NCBI GenBank assembly: GCA_947586185.1
Contig: CANPXN010000009.1
Location: forward strand, 1-64,000
Source: an uncultured Clostridia bacterium
Lineage (GTDB): Bacteria; Bacillota; Clostridia; Oscillospirales; Ruminococcaceae
Direction of reading: 5' to 3'
Length of the DNA stretch: 64,000 nt
Each line of letters opens with the position of its first letter. Within the stretch, counting starts at the first letter, position 1. The notes beneath the pieces were generated by a model that saw only the letters and a program-made list of their open reading frames with translations, had not been told where the DNA came from and ran no database searches. Made by a program: the position numbers and the translations under genes. Below are positions 5,808 to 12,954 of the stretch, piece by piece.

Positions 5808-7359
5808 ATACCAACAATTAAGGGTTGCAGCCTACTGCCGCGTCAGCACAGCAGAGGAAGAACAACAGAATTCATATCAGGTTCAGATCTCTTACTACAC
5901 CGATTTGATCAACAGAAAAAAAGAATGGACTCTTGTAAAGGTTTTTGCTGACGAGGGAATAAGCGGTACTCAAACAAAAAAGCGTACAGAGTTCAACCGT
6001 ATGATCAGGATGTGTAAAAATAAGAAAATCGACCTTGTAATTACAAAATCCATAAGCCGATTTGCCCGAAACACCGTTGATTGCCTTGAATATGTAAGGC
6101 AGCTTAAAAATCTTGGAATCGGCGTGATTTTTGAGAAGGAAAATATCAATACGCTGACCATGACTTCTGAATTTATGATTGCTCTGTACGGCTCGTTCGC
6201 TCAGGCAGAATCTGAGTCAATCAGCAAAAATGTTTCGTGGGGCAAGGAAAAAGCGTACCGTGAGGGCAAGGTTGCGTTCCAGTACAAACACCTCCTCGGC
6301 TATAAAAAAGGCGATGACGGCAAGCCTGAGATAGTTCCGGAAGAAGCGGAAACGGTGAAAATGATTTTTAAAATGTACCTTGATGGTTACACTTTGCTGA
6401 ATATTGCGCAGTCGCTGATGGAGCAGAATAGACTGACTGCACTGGGCAAAAATGTCTGGACTAAAGGCGAGGTACAGAGGATTCTGAAAAACGAAAAATA
6501 TGTTGGCGACGCACTGCTCCAAAAGACTTTTACAGTCGACTGTATAACCCACAAAGTTATGAAAAATAACGGCGAACGTCCCATGTATCTGGTGACGGAC
6601 CATCATGATCCGATTGTTGATAGGGACACGTTCAATCGGGTTCAGCAGGAGCTTGCAAGACGTTCCAGTAAGCGAAAAATCAGCGACAAAACCAAGACAG
6701 AGCAAGGAAAATACAGCGGAAAATACTCGCTGTCGGAGCTGATGATATGCGGCTGCTGCGGTACTCCTTACAGACGTAAAATATGGATGAAAAACGGCGT
6801 AAGACTGGCGGTCTGGCGATGTATTAGCCGTTTGGAACACGGCAAAAAATACTGTCCCGATTCGCCTACGATCAAGGAAGAACAGCTTCACAAAGCGATA
6901 ATTAGGGCGATAAATAATTACTATTCCTGCCGTGATGACATCGCAAGAATCCTCAAGGCTAACATCGGAACTGTTCTGGAATGTCAGGGGCAGGAAGAAA
7001 TGATCAGCATCGAAAATAGACTTAAGGAAATCGATCAGGCAAGGAATGATTTGGTAATGCTGATAGCCTCCGGCGGCTGCGATGAGGACAGGCTTGACAG
7101 CGAGTTTTCAAAACTGTATCAGGAGGAACAGCAGCTCAGTGAACGGCTTGAAGCTTTAAAATCTCAGAACAAAACTTCCGCTGAAACTCAGGCAAAACTA
7201 GACAAAATCATGGATATGATCGAGCATGAAAAGTTTGAATTGGAAACGTTCGATAATGTGCTGATTCGTAAATTGATAGAGTGTGTAAAGGTTCTCGGAA
7301 AGACCGAAATACTGGTGATTTTTAAGGGCGGTTACGAAGTGAAAACTGAAATTGAATAA
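5743..7359 (+). CDS. Large serine recombinase
   Basis: This 538-aa protein has the nucleophile Ser35 in YCRVSTAEEEQ, the helix segment KSISRFARNTVD, a recombinase domain (about 180-300), a zinc ribbon (CGCCGTPYRRK, second Cys pair near 360-375) and a long coiled coil (about 410-500). The open frame begins at GTG 5686, but ATG 5743 is chosen: it follows GGACAGGTG and gives the usual N-terminus. It starts within the previous gene. It is related to the gene at 2301 but clearly not a recent copy. The pair of full-length enzymes flanking a non-catalytic one suggests a joint recombination system for the element. Confidence 0.9.
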   Translation: MSTAPNVTIIPAKAQTEINRSKYQQLRVAAYCRVSTAEEEQQNSYQVQISYYTDLINRKKEWTLVKVFADEGISGTQTKKRTEFNRMIRMCKNKKIDLVITKSISRFARNTVDCLEYVRQLKNLGIGVIFEKENINTLTMTSEFMIALYGSFAQAESESISKNVSWGKEKAYREGKVAFQYKHLLGYKKGDDGKPEIVPEEAETVKMIFKMYLDGYTLLNIAQSLMEQNRLTALGKNVWTKGEVQRILKNEKYVGDALLQKTFTVDCITHKVMKNNGERPMYLVTDHHDPIVDRDTFNRVQQELARRSSKRKISDKTKTEQGKYSGKYSLSELMICGCCGTPYRRKIWMKNGVRLAVWRCISRLEHGKKYCPDSPTIKEEQLHKAIIRAINNYYSCRDDIARILKANIGTVLECQGQEEMISIENRLKEIDQARNDLVMLIASGGCDEDRLDSEFSKLYQEEQQLSERLEALKSQNKTSAETQAKLDKIMDMIEHEKFELETFDNVLIRKLIECVKVLGKTEILVIFKGGYEVKTEIE

Positions 7360-7367
7360 TAAAAAAT

Positions 7368-7401
7368 ACAGCTTGCAAATTGGATTTTGCAGGCTGTTTT
7401 T
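7368..7401 (+). terminator. Terminator after the recombinase genes
   Basis: ACAGCTTGCAAA (7368-7379) pairs with TTTGCAGGCTGT (7386-7397) with one wobble, followed by a T-run. It ends the recombinase transcript just before the amidoligase gene. Confidence 0.8.
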
Positions 7402-7418
7402 AGTTGGGAGATGATAAT

Positions 7419-8522
7419 TTGTCAGGAAATTTTGAAGGTATAAAACAGCAAAAATTCGGGGTCGAAGTAGAGTGTACAGGATTAACGAGAGCAGACGCAG
7501 CAAAAGCTATAAGCAAGGTTTTAGGCGGTTCTAAGGAGCATCTGGGCGGCAGCTATGACAAGTATAATGTTCGTGACAGCAAAGATAGAAAATGGTCTAT
7601 CGTGTACGATTCGAGTATCAGATGCGTTGATAAAAATGGTTGTCCGGCTTCAAGAAATTATGCAGTCGAACTCGTCACTCCGGTGCTGGAATATGAGGAT
7701 ATGTCACTGCTTCAGGAAGTTGTTCGTGCTGTGAGAAAAGCCGGCGGCGTGACCGGAGCGGAATATCGCGCGGGAATTCATGTACACATCGATGGTGCAC
7801 CTTATGACGCACGAACATTGAGAAATTTGGTAAATATTTTTGCCAGTAAAGAAAACTTCCTTTTCGATATGCTTCAGGTGTCGCCGATGCGTGAAACTTA
7901 CTGCCAAAAAGTAGATAGAGATTTCCTTGAAAAGCTGAATAAGAGAAAGCCGAAAACTATTGAGGAAATTCAGAAATTATGGTACAACGGAGATATGAAC
8001 GAAGTGCATCATCACTACTCATCAACACGTTACCGAGCCTGTAATTTACACAGCTTTTTTGCTAACGGCAACTGGGAAATGAGGGCTTGCAACAGCTCGC
8101 TTCATGCCGGAGTTATCCGTTCATATGTGACTCTGGCGTTGGCGATTTCCAATGCAGCGCTTACTAAAAAGTTCTGTTCTCCGCATATTTCTGAGAGTGA
8201 GAATTTGAGGTATAGCGCAAGGGTATGGCTGATAAATTTAGGACTTAATGGCGAAGAATATAAGAATTGCCGCAAGCATCTGATTTCTCATCTTGAGGGC
8301 AATATTGCTTGGCTTCACCCAGAAGATGCGATTAAGCAGAGAGAACGTCTTAAAGCGGAGAGAATCGCCGCTCGTGAGCAGCGTGTCGAGCCTGTCAGGG
8401 AGGTTGAGCAGCAAACCGACATCCTACCCGATGAGGTCTTAGAGCCAACAGAAAACGAGCGTGAGCCGATTTTTGAGGATGAAGATCTGGAACAGGAAGA
8501 AGCATTCGAGATGACTATGTAA
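7419..8522 (+). CDS. Amidoligase-family enzyme (COOH-NH2 ligase)
   Basis: This 367-aa protein resembles the Amidoligase_2 family, relatives of glutamine synthetase that form amide bonds using ATP. The N-terminal FGVEVECTG carries the metal-binding acidic pair. GIHVHIDG lies about residues 120-130 and WEMRACNSSLHAG about 220-235. The last 70 residues are acidic and low-complexity. No ATG fits: TTG 7419 sits eight bases after GGGAG (7406-7410) and is the best start; TTG 7404 is possible. It heads a three-gene operon with a cyclotransferase-like gene. Amidoligase/AIG2-like pairs are known from comparative genomics and have been proposed to build and remove isopeptide-like bonds. The substrate is unknown. 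Confidence 0.75.
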   Translation: MSGNFEGIKQQKFGVEVECTGLTRADAAKAISKVLGGSKEHLGGSYDKYNVRDSKDRKWSIVYDSSIRCVDKNGCPASRNYAVELVTPVLEYEDMSLLQEVVRAVRKAGGVTGAEYRAGIHVHIDGAPYDARTLRNLVNIFASKENFLFDMLQVSPMRETYCQKVDRDFLEKLNKRKPKTIEEIQKLWYNGDMNEVHHHYSSTRYRACNLHSFFANGNWEMRACNSSLHAGVIRSYVTLALAISNAALTKKFCSPHISESENLRYSARVWLINLGLNGEEYKNCRKHLISHLEGNIAWLHPEDAIKQRERLKAERIAAREQRVEPVREVEQQTDILPDEVLEPTENEREPIFEDEDLEQEEAFEMTM

Positions 8523-8532
8523 ATGGAGGAAA

Positions 8533-9048
8533 ATGATGAGTAAAAAACAGCTATATATCGCCTATGGCAGTAACATAAATTTGGAGCAGATGGCATATCG
8601 GTGTCCGCATTCAAAGGTTGTGGGGACGTCTGAAATAAAGAACTTTGAGTTGGAGTTCAGAGGCGTTGCAACTATCGTACCGAAAGAAAACGCATGCGTT
8701 CCGGTTCTGATATGGGAGCTTGATGAAAGAGATTTACCAACTTTGAATCGTTATGAGGGCTGGCCTCGACTTTACAGGCAAGAAAAAATGCCTTTTGAAC
8801 TGGATGGGAAATCTTACAATGGTATGGCTTATTTGATGAATCATGGAGAGATTGCTCCGCCGAGTCAGCAATATTACAACACTATTTTGCAGGGTTACAG
8901 AGAAAACAGTCTGGACGAATCTTTTCTGCAAAAGGCGTTGGAAAATTCGCTTCAGATGGATCTGGCAGAGGAAGAATTTGATGAGGATTTTGATGTGGAA
9001 GATTTTGAGGATATCGATTTTTATGATGATATTCAAATGATGCCCTGA
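8533..9048 (+). CDS. Gamma-glutamylcyclotransferase / AIG2-like protein
   Basis: A 171-aa protein with the signature IAYGSNINLEQM near the start, where the YGSN loop binds the substrate, and NRYEGWPRLYR in the middle, where the acidic residue of this family acts. The fold covers about residues 5-120; the last 30 residues are almost entirely acidic. The family cyclises gamma-glutamyl amines to 5-oxoproline, so next to an amidoligase it could process gamma-linked amides. ATGATG at 8533/8536 follows GGAGG (8524-8528); either ATG may start translation. It lies 10 bases after the amidoligase stop, in the same operon. Confidence 0.8.
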   Translation: MMSKKQLYIAYGSNINLEQMAYRCPHSKVVGTSEIKNFELEFRGVATIVPKENACVPVLIWELDERDLPTLNRYEGWPRLYRQEKMPFELDGKSYNGMAYLMNHGEIAPPSQQYYNTILQGYRENSLDESFLQKALENSLQMDLAEEEFDEDFDVEDFEDIDFYDDIQMMP

Positions 9049-9059
9049 GGAGGAATAGT

Positions 9060-9329
9060 ATGAAGTATAAAGGCTTTTTTGTAAAGATTACGCCGGATAA
9101 TTACTTGCCGAGAGAAAATGAGGACGGTGAGATCGTTGCCTGCGAGGGATTCAGGATAGAGGTATTTTCGGATGAATCTGAAAAAGTAGAAATTGATATC
9201 TTTTCGGCTGCGGTTGATTTTGAACTGGTAAAGAACAATATCAATGAAGCGGAACAGTTTGCAAAAGACTACATCGACTGCGAAGAAAAAGAGTATCAGA
9301 GAATGCTTGATGAGTTTAACGGAAATTAA
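9060..9329 (+). CDS. Small acidic protein of the amidoligase operon
   Basis: This 89-aa acidic protein has no cysteine cluster or membrane segment. It starts MKYKGFFVKITPDNY and looks like a short alpha/beta fold with a helical, charged C-terminus (AEQFAKDYIDCEEKEYQRM). I do not recognise the family. TGAGGAGG overlaps the stop of the upstream cyclotransferase gene and gives it a strong start, so it is the third gene of the operon. A terminator follows. It could be a carrier or substrate for the predicted amide-bond chemistry, but nothing in its sequence shows this. Confidence 0.65.
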   Translation: MKYKGFFVKITPDNYLPRENEDGEIVACEGFRIEVFSDESEKVEIDIFSAAVDFELVKNNINEAEQFAKDYIDCEEKEYQRMLDEFNGN

Positions 9330-9336
9330 TTTTGAG

Positions 9337-9372
9337 ATTCAGCGGTGTAAAAGTACCGCTGAATTTTCATTT
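9337..9372 (+). terminator. Terminator of the amidoligase operon
   Basis: A perfect 10-bp stem, ATTCAGCGGT (9337-9346) with ACCGCTGAAT (9355-9364), followed by a T-rich tail. Confidence 0.8.
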
Positions 9373-9404
9373 TCAAATTCATGAAGCTCGTGAGTTTGAA
9401 AATG
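9368..9404 (+). repeat. 14-bp inverted repeat
   Basis: CATTTTCAAATTCA (9368-9381) pairs with TGAGTTTGAAAATG (9391-9404) with one wobble. It overlaps the tail of the preceding terminator and has no T-run of its own. Confidence 0.6.
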
Positions 9405-9495
9405 AAAAATTTATTTGATAATTCTCCTTAAAACAGCTTAAAATCGGGATTTTAATAAAGCAGCTATTTGGTATCAGCTTGACAGGCACCAAATA

Positions 9496-9546
9496 AATAA
9501 TGCTTGCAAGTAACGCATTTAAGCTATTTGTAAGCGTTATTTTTTT
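9496..9546 (+). terminator. Long hairpin with T-run in the spacer between the two elements
   Basis: AATAATGCTTGCAA (9496-9509) pairs with TTGTAAGCGTTATT (9528-9541) with two wobbles, followed by a run of T. A second hairpin, TATTTGG (9465-9471) with CCAAATA (9489-9495), lies just before it. The 9330-9726 spacer holds these structures and the integrase promoter, and no gene. Confidence 0.65.
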
Positions 9547-9655
9547 GCTTTTATGACACTTTCATGCGTTTGCGTTATTGATTTATTCGCCCTTATTCTC
9601 CTTGTTTCTCCCTCATTATACTTCCTATAAACTCACAAATAAACTCACAAAATTA

Positions 9656-9684
9656 TTGACATAAGGAAACATATGTGTTACAGT
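9656..9684 (+). promoter_or_regulatory. Promoter of the integrase remnant
   Basis: TTGACA (9656-9661), 17-bp spacer and TACAGT (9679-9684). Two ACTCACAAA direct repeats lie just upstream (about 9630 and 9643). A GGAAAGGAGT ribosome site follows before ATG 9727. Confidence 0.65.
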
Positions 9685-9726
9685 GTTCTTAGGGATAAAA
9701 AATCGGTAGGGAAAGGAGTATAAAAT

Positions 9727-10894
9727 ATGGCAAAAAAAGAAATGCAAAAGGTACTGGAAGTATATATAAGGATAATAATGGATATTGGACAAAGCAAATT
9801 CAAATAGGATTATACTCCAACGGACGTTCCAAGTACAAACGCTTCAAGTCGAAAAAGCAGTCGGAAGTCATTGAAAAGTTAAATTCCTACAAAATCGAAA
9901 CTAATAATTTATCCGCTATTGCTCAGGGCGGTGATATTACAACCGAGGATTATGTAAAATCTTACCTTATTACCTACAAGAAAAACGTTCTCAAGCCTGC
10001 TTCATACGCCAGAGATTACAGAACATACAAAAATTATATAAAGGAGTATATTGGATATTACAAATTATTCCAGCTAACTGCCAATATTATACAAACAGAA
10101 CTGATAAACATTATGATTCAAAAAAATTATTCGTATTCAACAATTCATAAAGCATACGTCCTGTTAAATTAATGCTTGAATAAAGCTGTCGATGAGGGAA
10201 GAATAATTGCCAATCCTTGTAAACCTGTGGTTCAGCCGTCCAAATCAGCTAATACGCAAAAATCTATTAAATTCCTGAACGATGATGAAATCCAGATATT
10301 TTTAGCAGAAGCTAAAAATAGTAAGTACAAAAACGGCTCTGCTATAGCTTCTATTATATATACAGGGTTAAGAGGAGGAGAACTATGCGCTTTAAAATGG
10401 CGGGATATAGATTTTGAAAACAAGACACTAAATGTTGAAAAAATATAACTACTGCTTATGATTATTCAGACGAGAAAAAGCCTATCCGAATAGTTATCGA
10501 ACAAAATTCAACCAAAACGAGTAAAGGTAGAATTATACCATTGAGTAAGTCAGCTCTTAATATTTTCAAACAAATAAAAAACAGCCGACATAATGTTTCA
10601 GACAACGATTACGTTCTGCTATCCGATTCTCAAACAGGTATGACATCAGTTGACAATGTTAGCAACTATTATAATTCTATTATTAATAATACAAGTATCA
10701 AAGGGAAAACGGGAATTCATACTTTAAGACATACCTGTGCTTCATTACTGATTCGCAATGGTGTTGACATTAAGATTGTGTCGGAGATTCTTGGAAATAC
10801 CACAGTCACGTTTACCTACAACACTTATGTGCATATTATTAATGAGCCTGTGGCATTTAAATCCGCTTATCTACTTTCTCATGATGCCTCCTGA
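9727..10894 (+). pseudogene. Broken tyrosine integrase of a Tn916-like type
   Basis: Read across three breaks, this is a tyrosine recombinase of about 389 residues. The N-terminus is an arm-binding domain (NAKGTGSIYKDNNGYWTKQI). The catalytic part keeps Arg in TGLRGGELCALKW, H-x-x-R in HTLRHTCASLL and Tyr in NTYVHI. The usual histidine of the LGH motif has become Asn (EILGNTTV). The frame is lost in an A-run at 9732-9738 (7 A where 8 would fit), stopped by TAA at 10170-10172, and shifted again in the A-run at 10438-10443. Two lesions are homopolymer contractions, so sequencing error is possible for those, but the stop and the lost His point to real decay. Confidence 0.85.
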
Positions 10895-10962
10895 TATATG
10901 ACTATTTCAGATCTTGGGTGTTTTATGACTGCACATTTCTTGACAATTACAGCAATAATGCT

Positions 10963-11352
10963 TTAATAGTCCTCAATCCTTAATTCAGGATGATTACTCA
11001 TATACTTATTTAACTCTACAGAATCGCCGTGAATAAGCTCTATCTTAAAATATGGAGGCAAATTTGTGAGCTTATATGCAAACAGCTCATCTATAGTTCC
11101 TGTCTCGTCGCCATCATATATAGCAACGATGCCCTTTGTGTGTTCCTCTAAATTCTCTGACGCTGAATAATTCCAAAGAAGCAAATGATGCTTTTCATTG
11201 TAAAAATATATGTTCATCTCCTCACACATTTCAAGATAATAATCTTTAGAAAATTTTGCGCAGTCTATAAGATATCCCTTTAGTGTTTCCGGATCAACAA
11301 TATAGAAAAATCCCTTATTAAATTTATCAATTAATTTTTTTATAAATCCCAT
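10963..11352 (-). CDS. Unknown protein, 129 aa
   Basis: The product starts MGFIKKLIDKFNKGFFYIV and is a soluble alpha/beta protein, acidic overall, with aromatic-rich strands and no recognised motif. ATG at 11352 is chosen because AAGGAG lies eight bases upstream; the frame stays open to 11376 but that would overlap the neighbour. It is the downstream partner of the 80-aa gene at 11363-11605, with about 10 bases between them. It lies just beyond the integrase remnant, so it may be element cargo or chromosomal. I cannot assign a function. Confidence 0.5.
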   Translation of the reverse strand: MGFIKKLIDKFNKGFFYIVDPETLKGYLIDCAKFSKDYYLEMCEEMNIYFYNEKHHLLLWNYSASENLEEHTKGIVAIYDGDETGTIDELFAYKLTNLPPYFKIELIHGDSVELNKYMSNHPELRIEDY

Positions 11353-11362
11353 ATATATCTCC

Positions 11363-11605
11363 TTATCTGCAATCATATATCATAAAATTTAATTGACTTG
11401 CCATATTCTTTTTTTCAGCCTCAATAACTGCACTTAGTTCCTGCTTTGATAAAAATTCTTTTGTGTCTTTGTGGCAAAGAGATGCGGTAAATACTCCATA
11501 TCCATCATATTGTCCTGTAATTTCACCGTATCCCACAATTATTTCATCATCATACTTAAAATATATTTTATTTACAGTCATAACAATTTTCTGTAATTTA
11601 TTCAA
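11363..11605 (-). CDS. Unknown protein, 80 aa
   Basis: This small protein contains KIYFKYDDEIIVGYGEITG followed by a helical, lysine- and glutamate-rich C-terminus. No family is recognised. The likely start is TTG at 11605 behind AAGGGGA; an ATG at 11581 is an alternative without a clear ribosome site. It precedes the 129-aa gene and probably shares its transcript. It may be an immunity- or adaptor-type small protein, but nothing in the sequence shows that. Confidence 0.4.
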   Translation of the reverse strand: MNKLQKIVMTVNKIYFKYDDEIIVGYGEITGQYDGYGVFTASLCHKDTKEFLSKQELSAVIEAEKKNMASQLNFMIYDCR

Positions 11606-11696
11606 ATGTGCAGTCCCCTTTATTCTAATTTTGTGACCGCTTTTGTATCGTCCAAATCAAAAGATATTTTCATTTATACGCTTTCCAAAGCTAATT

Positions 11697-12029
11697 TTAC
11701 TTTTTCATTTTTTCATTACTTTTTGGAGATATAATCGCAGAAGAAATGATCGCATACACAACTGCGATAACACCAACTATTACGATAACCCAAAATATCC
11801 AGCTAAGCCTTAACAGTACCTGAATCGCATTAAGCAAAAAAATTATTCCAATAAATAAAAATACTATTCCTGTCTGTTTATAATATGGCTTTTTATCCAT
11901 ATTCCTGCGCTCTTCATCCGAAGCGAATATATAAGCGTTATTAAAAAGATAGCCCTTTCCTTTGAATTGAAGAATACTAATTATAAATGCAGCAACAGCA
12001 ACTGTTAAGCAAATTACACCTATTATCAT
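11697..12029 (-). CDS. DUF3784-like membrane protein
   Basis: This 110-aa protein has three predicted membrane helices: residues 2-20, 53-72 and 76-97. Between the first two lies a cytoplasmic loop with ASDEERRNMDKKPYYKQTG, the typical phrase of DUF3784 proteins in Firmicutes. No function is known for the family. AGGAGG lies just upstream of ATG 12029, and a good promoter at 12059-12088 reads into it, so this may be the first gene of a transcript that continues to the two unknown genes downstream. Confidence 0.7.
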   Translation of the reverse strand: MIIGVICLTVAVAAFIISILQFKGKGYLFNNAYIFASDEERRNMDKKPYYKQTGIVFLFIGIIFLLNAIQVLLRLSWIFWVIVIVGVIAVVYAIISSAIISPKSNEKMKK

Positions 12030-12058
12030 AAAAAACCTCCTGCTATATATTTAATATA

Positions 12059-12088
12059 ATTATAACACATCTGCGCTTATCCTGTCAA
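12059..12088 (-). promoter_or_regulatory. Promoter of the DUF3784-like gene
   Basis: On the minus strand: TTGACA (12083-12088), 18-bp spacer, and TATAAT (12059-12064) with TG one base upstream. Confidence 0.75.
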
Positions 12089-12097
12089 ATATAAGCA

Positions 12098-12127
12098 ATG
12101 CCGCCTCCGTAAAACCGGAAGCGGCAT
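12098..12127 (-). terminator. Terminator of the lipoprotein gene
   Basis: ATGCCGC-CTCCG (12098-12109) pairs with CGGAA-GCGGCAT (12116-12127) around a TAAAAC loop. The downstream tract on the minus strand is only moderately T-rich. Confidence 0.6.
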
Positions 12128-12134
12128 AAAGCAC

Positions 12135-12770
12135 TTATTCAGAATCTGTCTTGTCAGAAGTCTCAACACTTTCAGAATCAGAAGAGACTGTTGTTTCTGT
12201 ATCAGTTGCAACCTCGGTAGCCGCCTCCGAAGAAGCAGGAGGCTCCGACTGTCCCGGTGCAAAGTCTGTAAAAGTCATTTCCATGTTTAAATTCGGCATT
12301 GAAAATCCGGCAAGCTCTCCGTTTTTATTAAGCTTTAAAACATACTTGCCCTGCTCGTTTTCGCCGTCAATAAGCATGAGTTCGCCGTCCTCACTGCATT
12401 CAATGGAATCCTCTCCGGCAGCGCTGTCCACTGCATCAATAAGGTTGATTATCATTGATTTAAGCGGCAGAGCCGTTTTAGGAACAGAAAAACTTAGTCC
12501 CTTATAGGAAGCGTCAACCTGATCTCCTCTGAAAGCAAGAAGAACTCCCGAGAGAGTATTCGGAGAGGAGAAAGTAACATCCCAGTTTCCGACAGAATAT
12601 CGCATAACCGCCGCATTATACTCTTTGTCGTCATATCTGATAACAGCGTTTACCGAAAACGCTGTGTTAAGTCCCGGACGGCACTGGGATTTTTTACCCC
12701 CGATTCCGCCGCAGGCAGTAACTGATACGATCATCACAACACATAGAAAAGCTGTTAAAATCTTTTTCAT
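12135..12770 (-). CDS. Secreted lipoprotein of unknown function
   Basis: This 211-aa protein has a lipoprotein signal peptide (MKKILTAFLCVVMIVSVTAC) with the lipidated Cys at residue 20. The mature domain (about 25-175) is probably beta-rich and resembles the loose group of gut-Firmicutes lipoproteins without known role. The last 35 residues are a Ser/Thr/Glu-rich low-complexity tail, probably a flexible spacer. GGAGC lies before ATG 12770, and a terminator follows at 12098-12127, so it is a single-gene unit. The 185 bases upstream hold no further gene. It likely acts at the outer face of the membrane; ligand unknown. Confidence 0.65.
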   Translation of the reverse strand: MKKILTAFLCVVMIVSVTACGGIGGKKSQCRPGLNTAFSVNAVIRYDDKEYNAAVMRYSVGNWDVTFSSPNTLSGVLLAFRGDQVDASYKGLSFSVPKTALPLKSMIINLIDAVDSAAGEDSIECSEDGELMLIDGENEQGKYVLKLNKNGELAGFSMPNLNMEMTFTDFAPGQSEPPASSEAATEVATDTETTVSSDSESVETSDKTDSE

Positions 12771-12954
12771 ATAAAGCTCCGTTCCCTATTTTTTAATAGT
12801 AGTTTTTTAGCTTTACATTCCTTTGATTTTAATAGCCTGCCCCAGCAATCATCTGCATACGTATTTTCGGCAAATTTTGTTGCTGACTACACCAAAAATA
12901 TTTGCCTTTCACCCAATATAAGAAAACACATATACATTTCTTGTGAAGCAGGTT

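Noticed and set aside
6217-6891. Long minus-strand open frame (224 codons) opposite recombinase 3
   Set aside because: It lies fully inside a well-supported recombinase gene, with no ribosome site or family resemblance.
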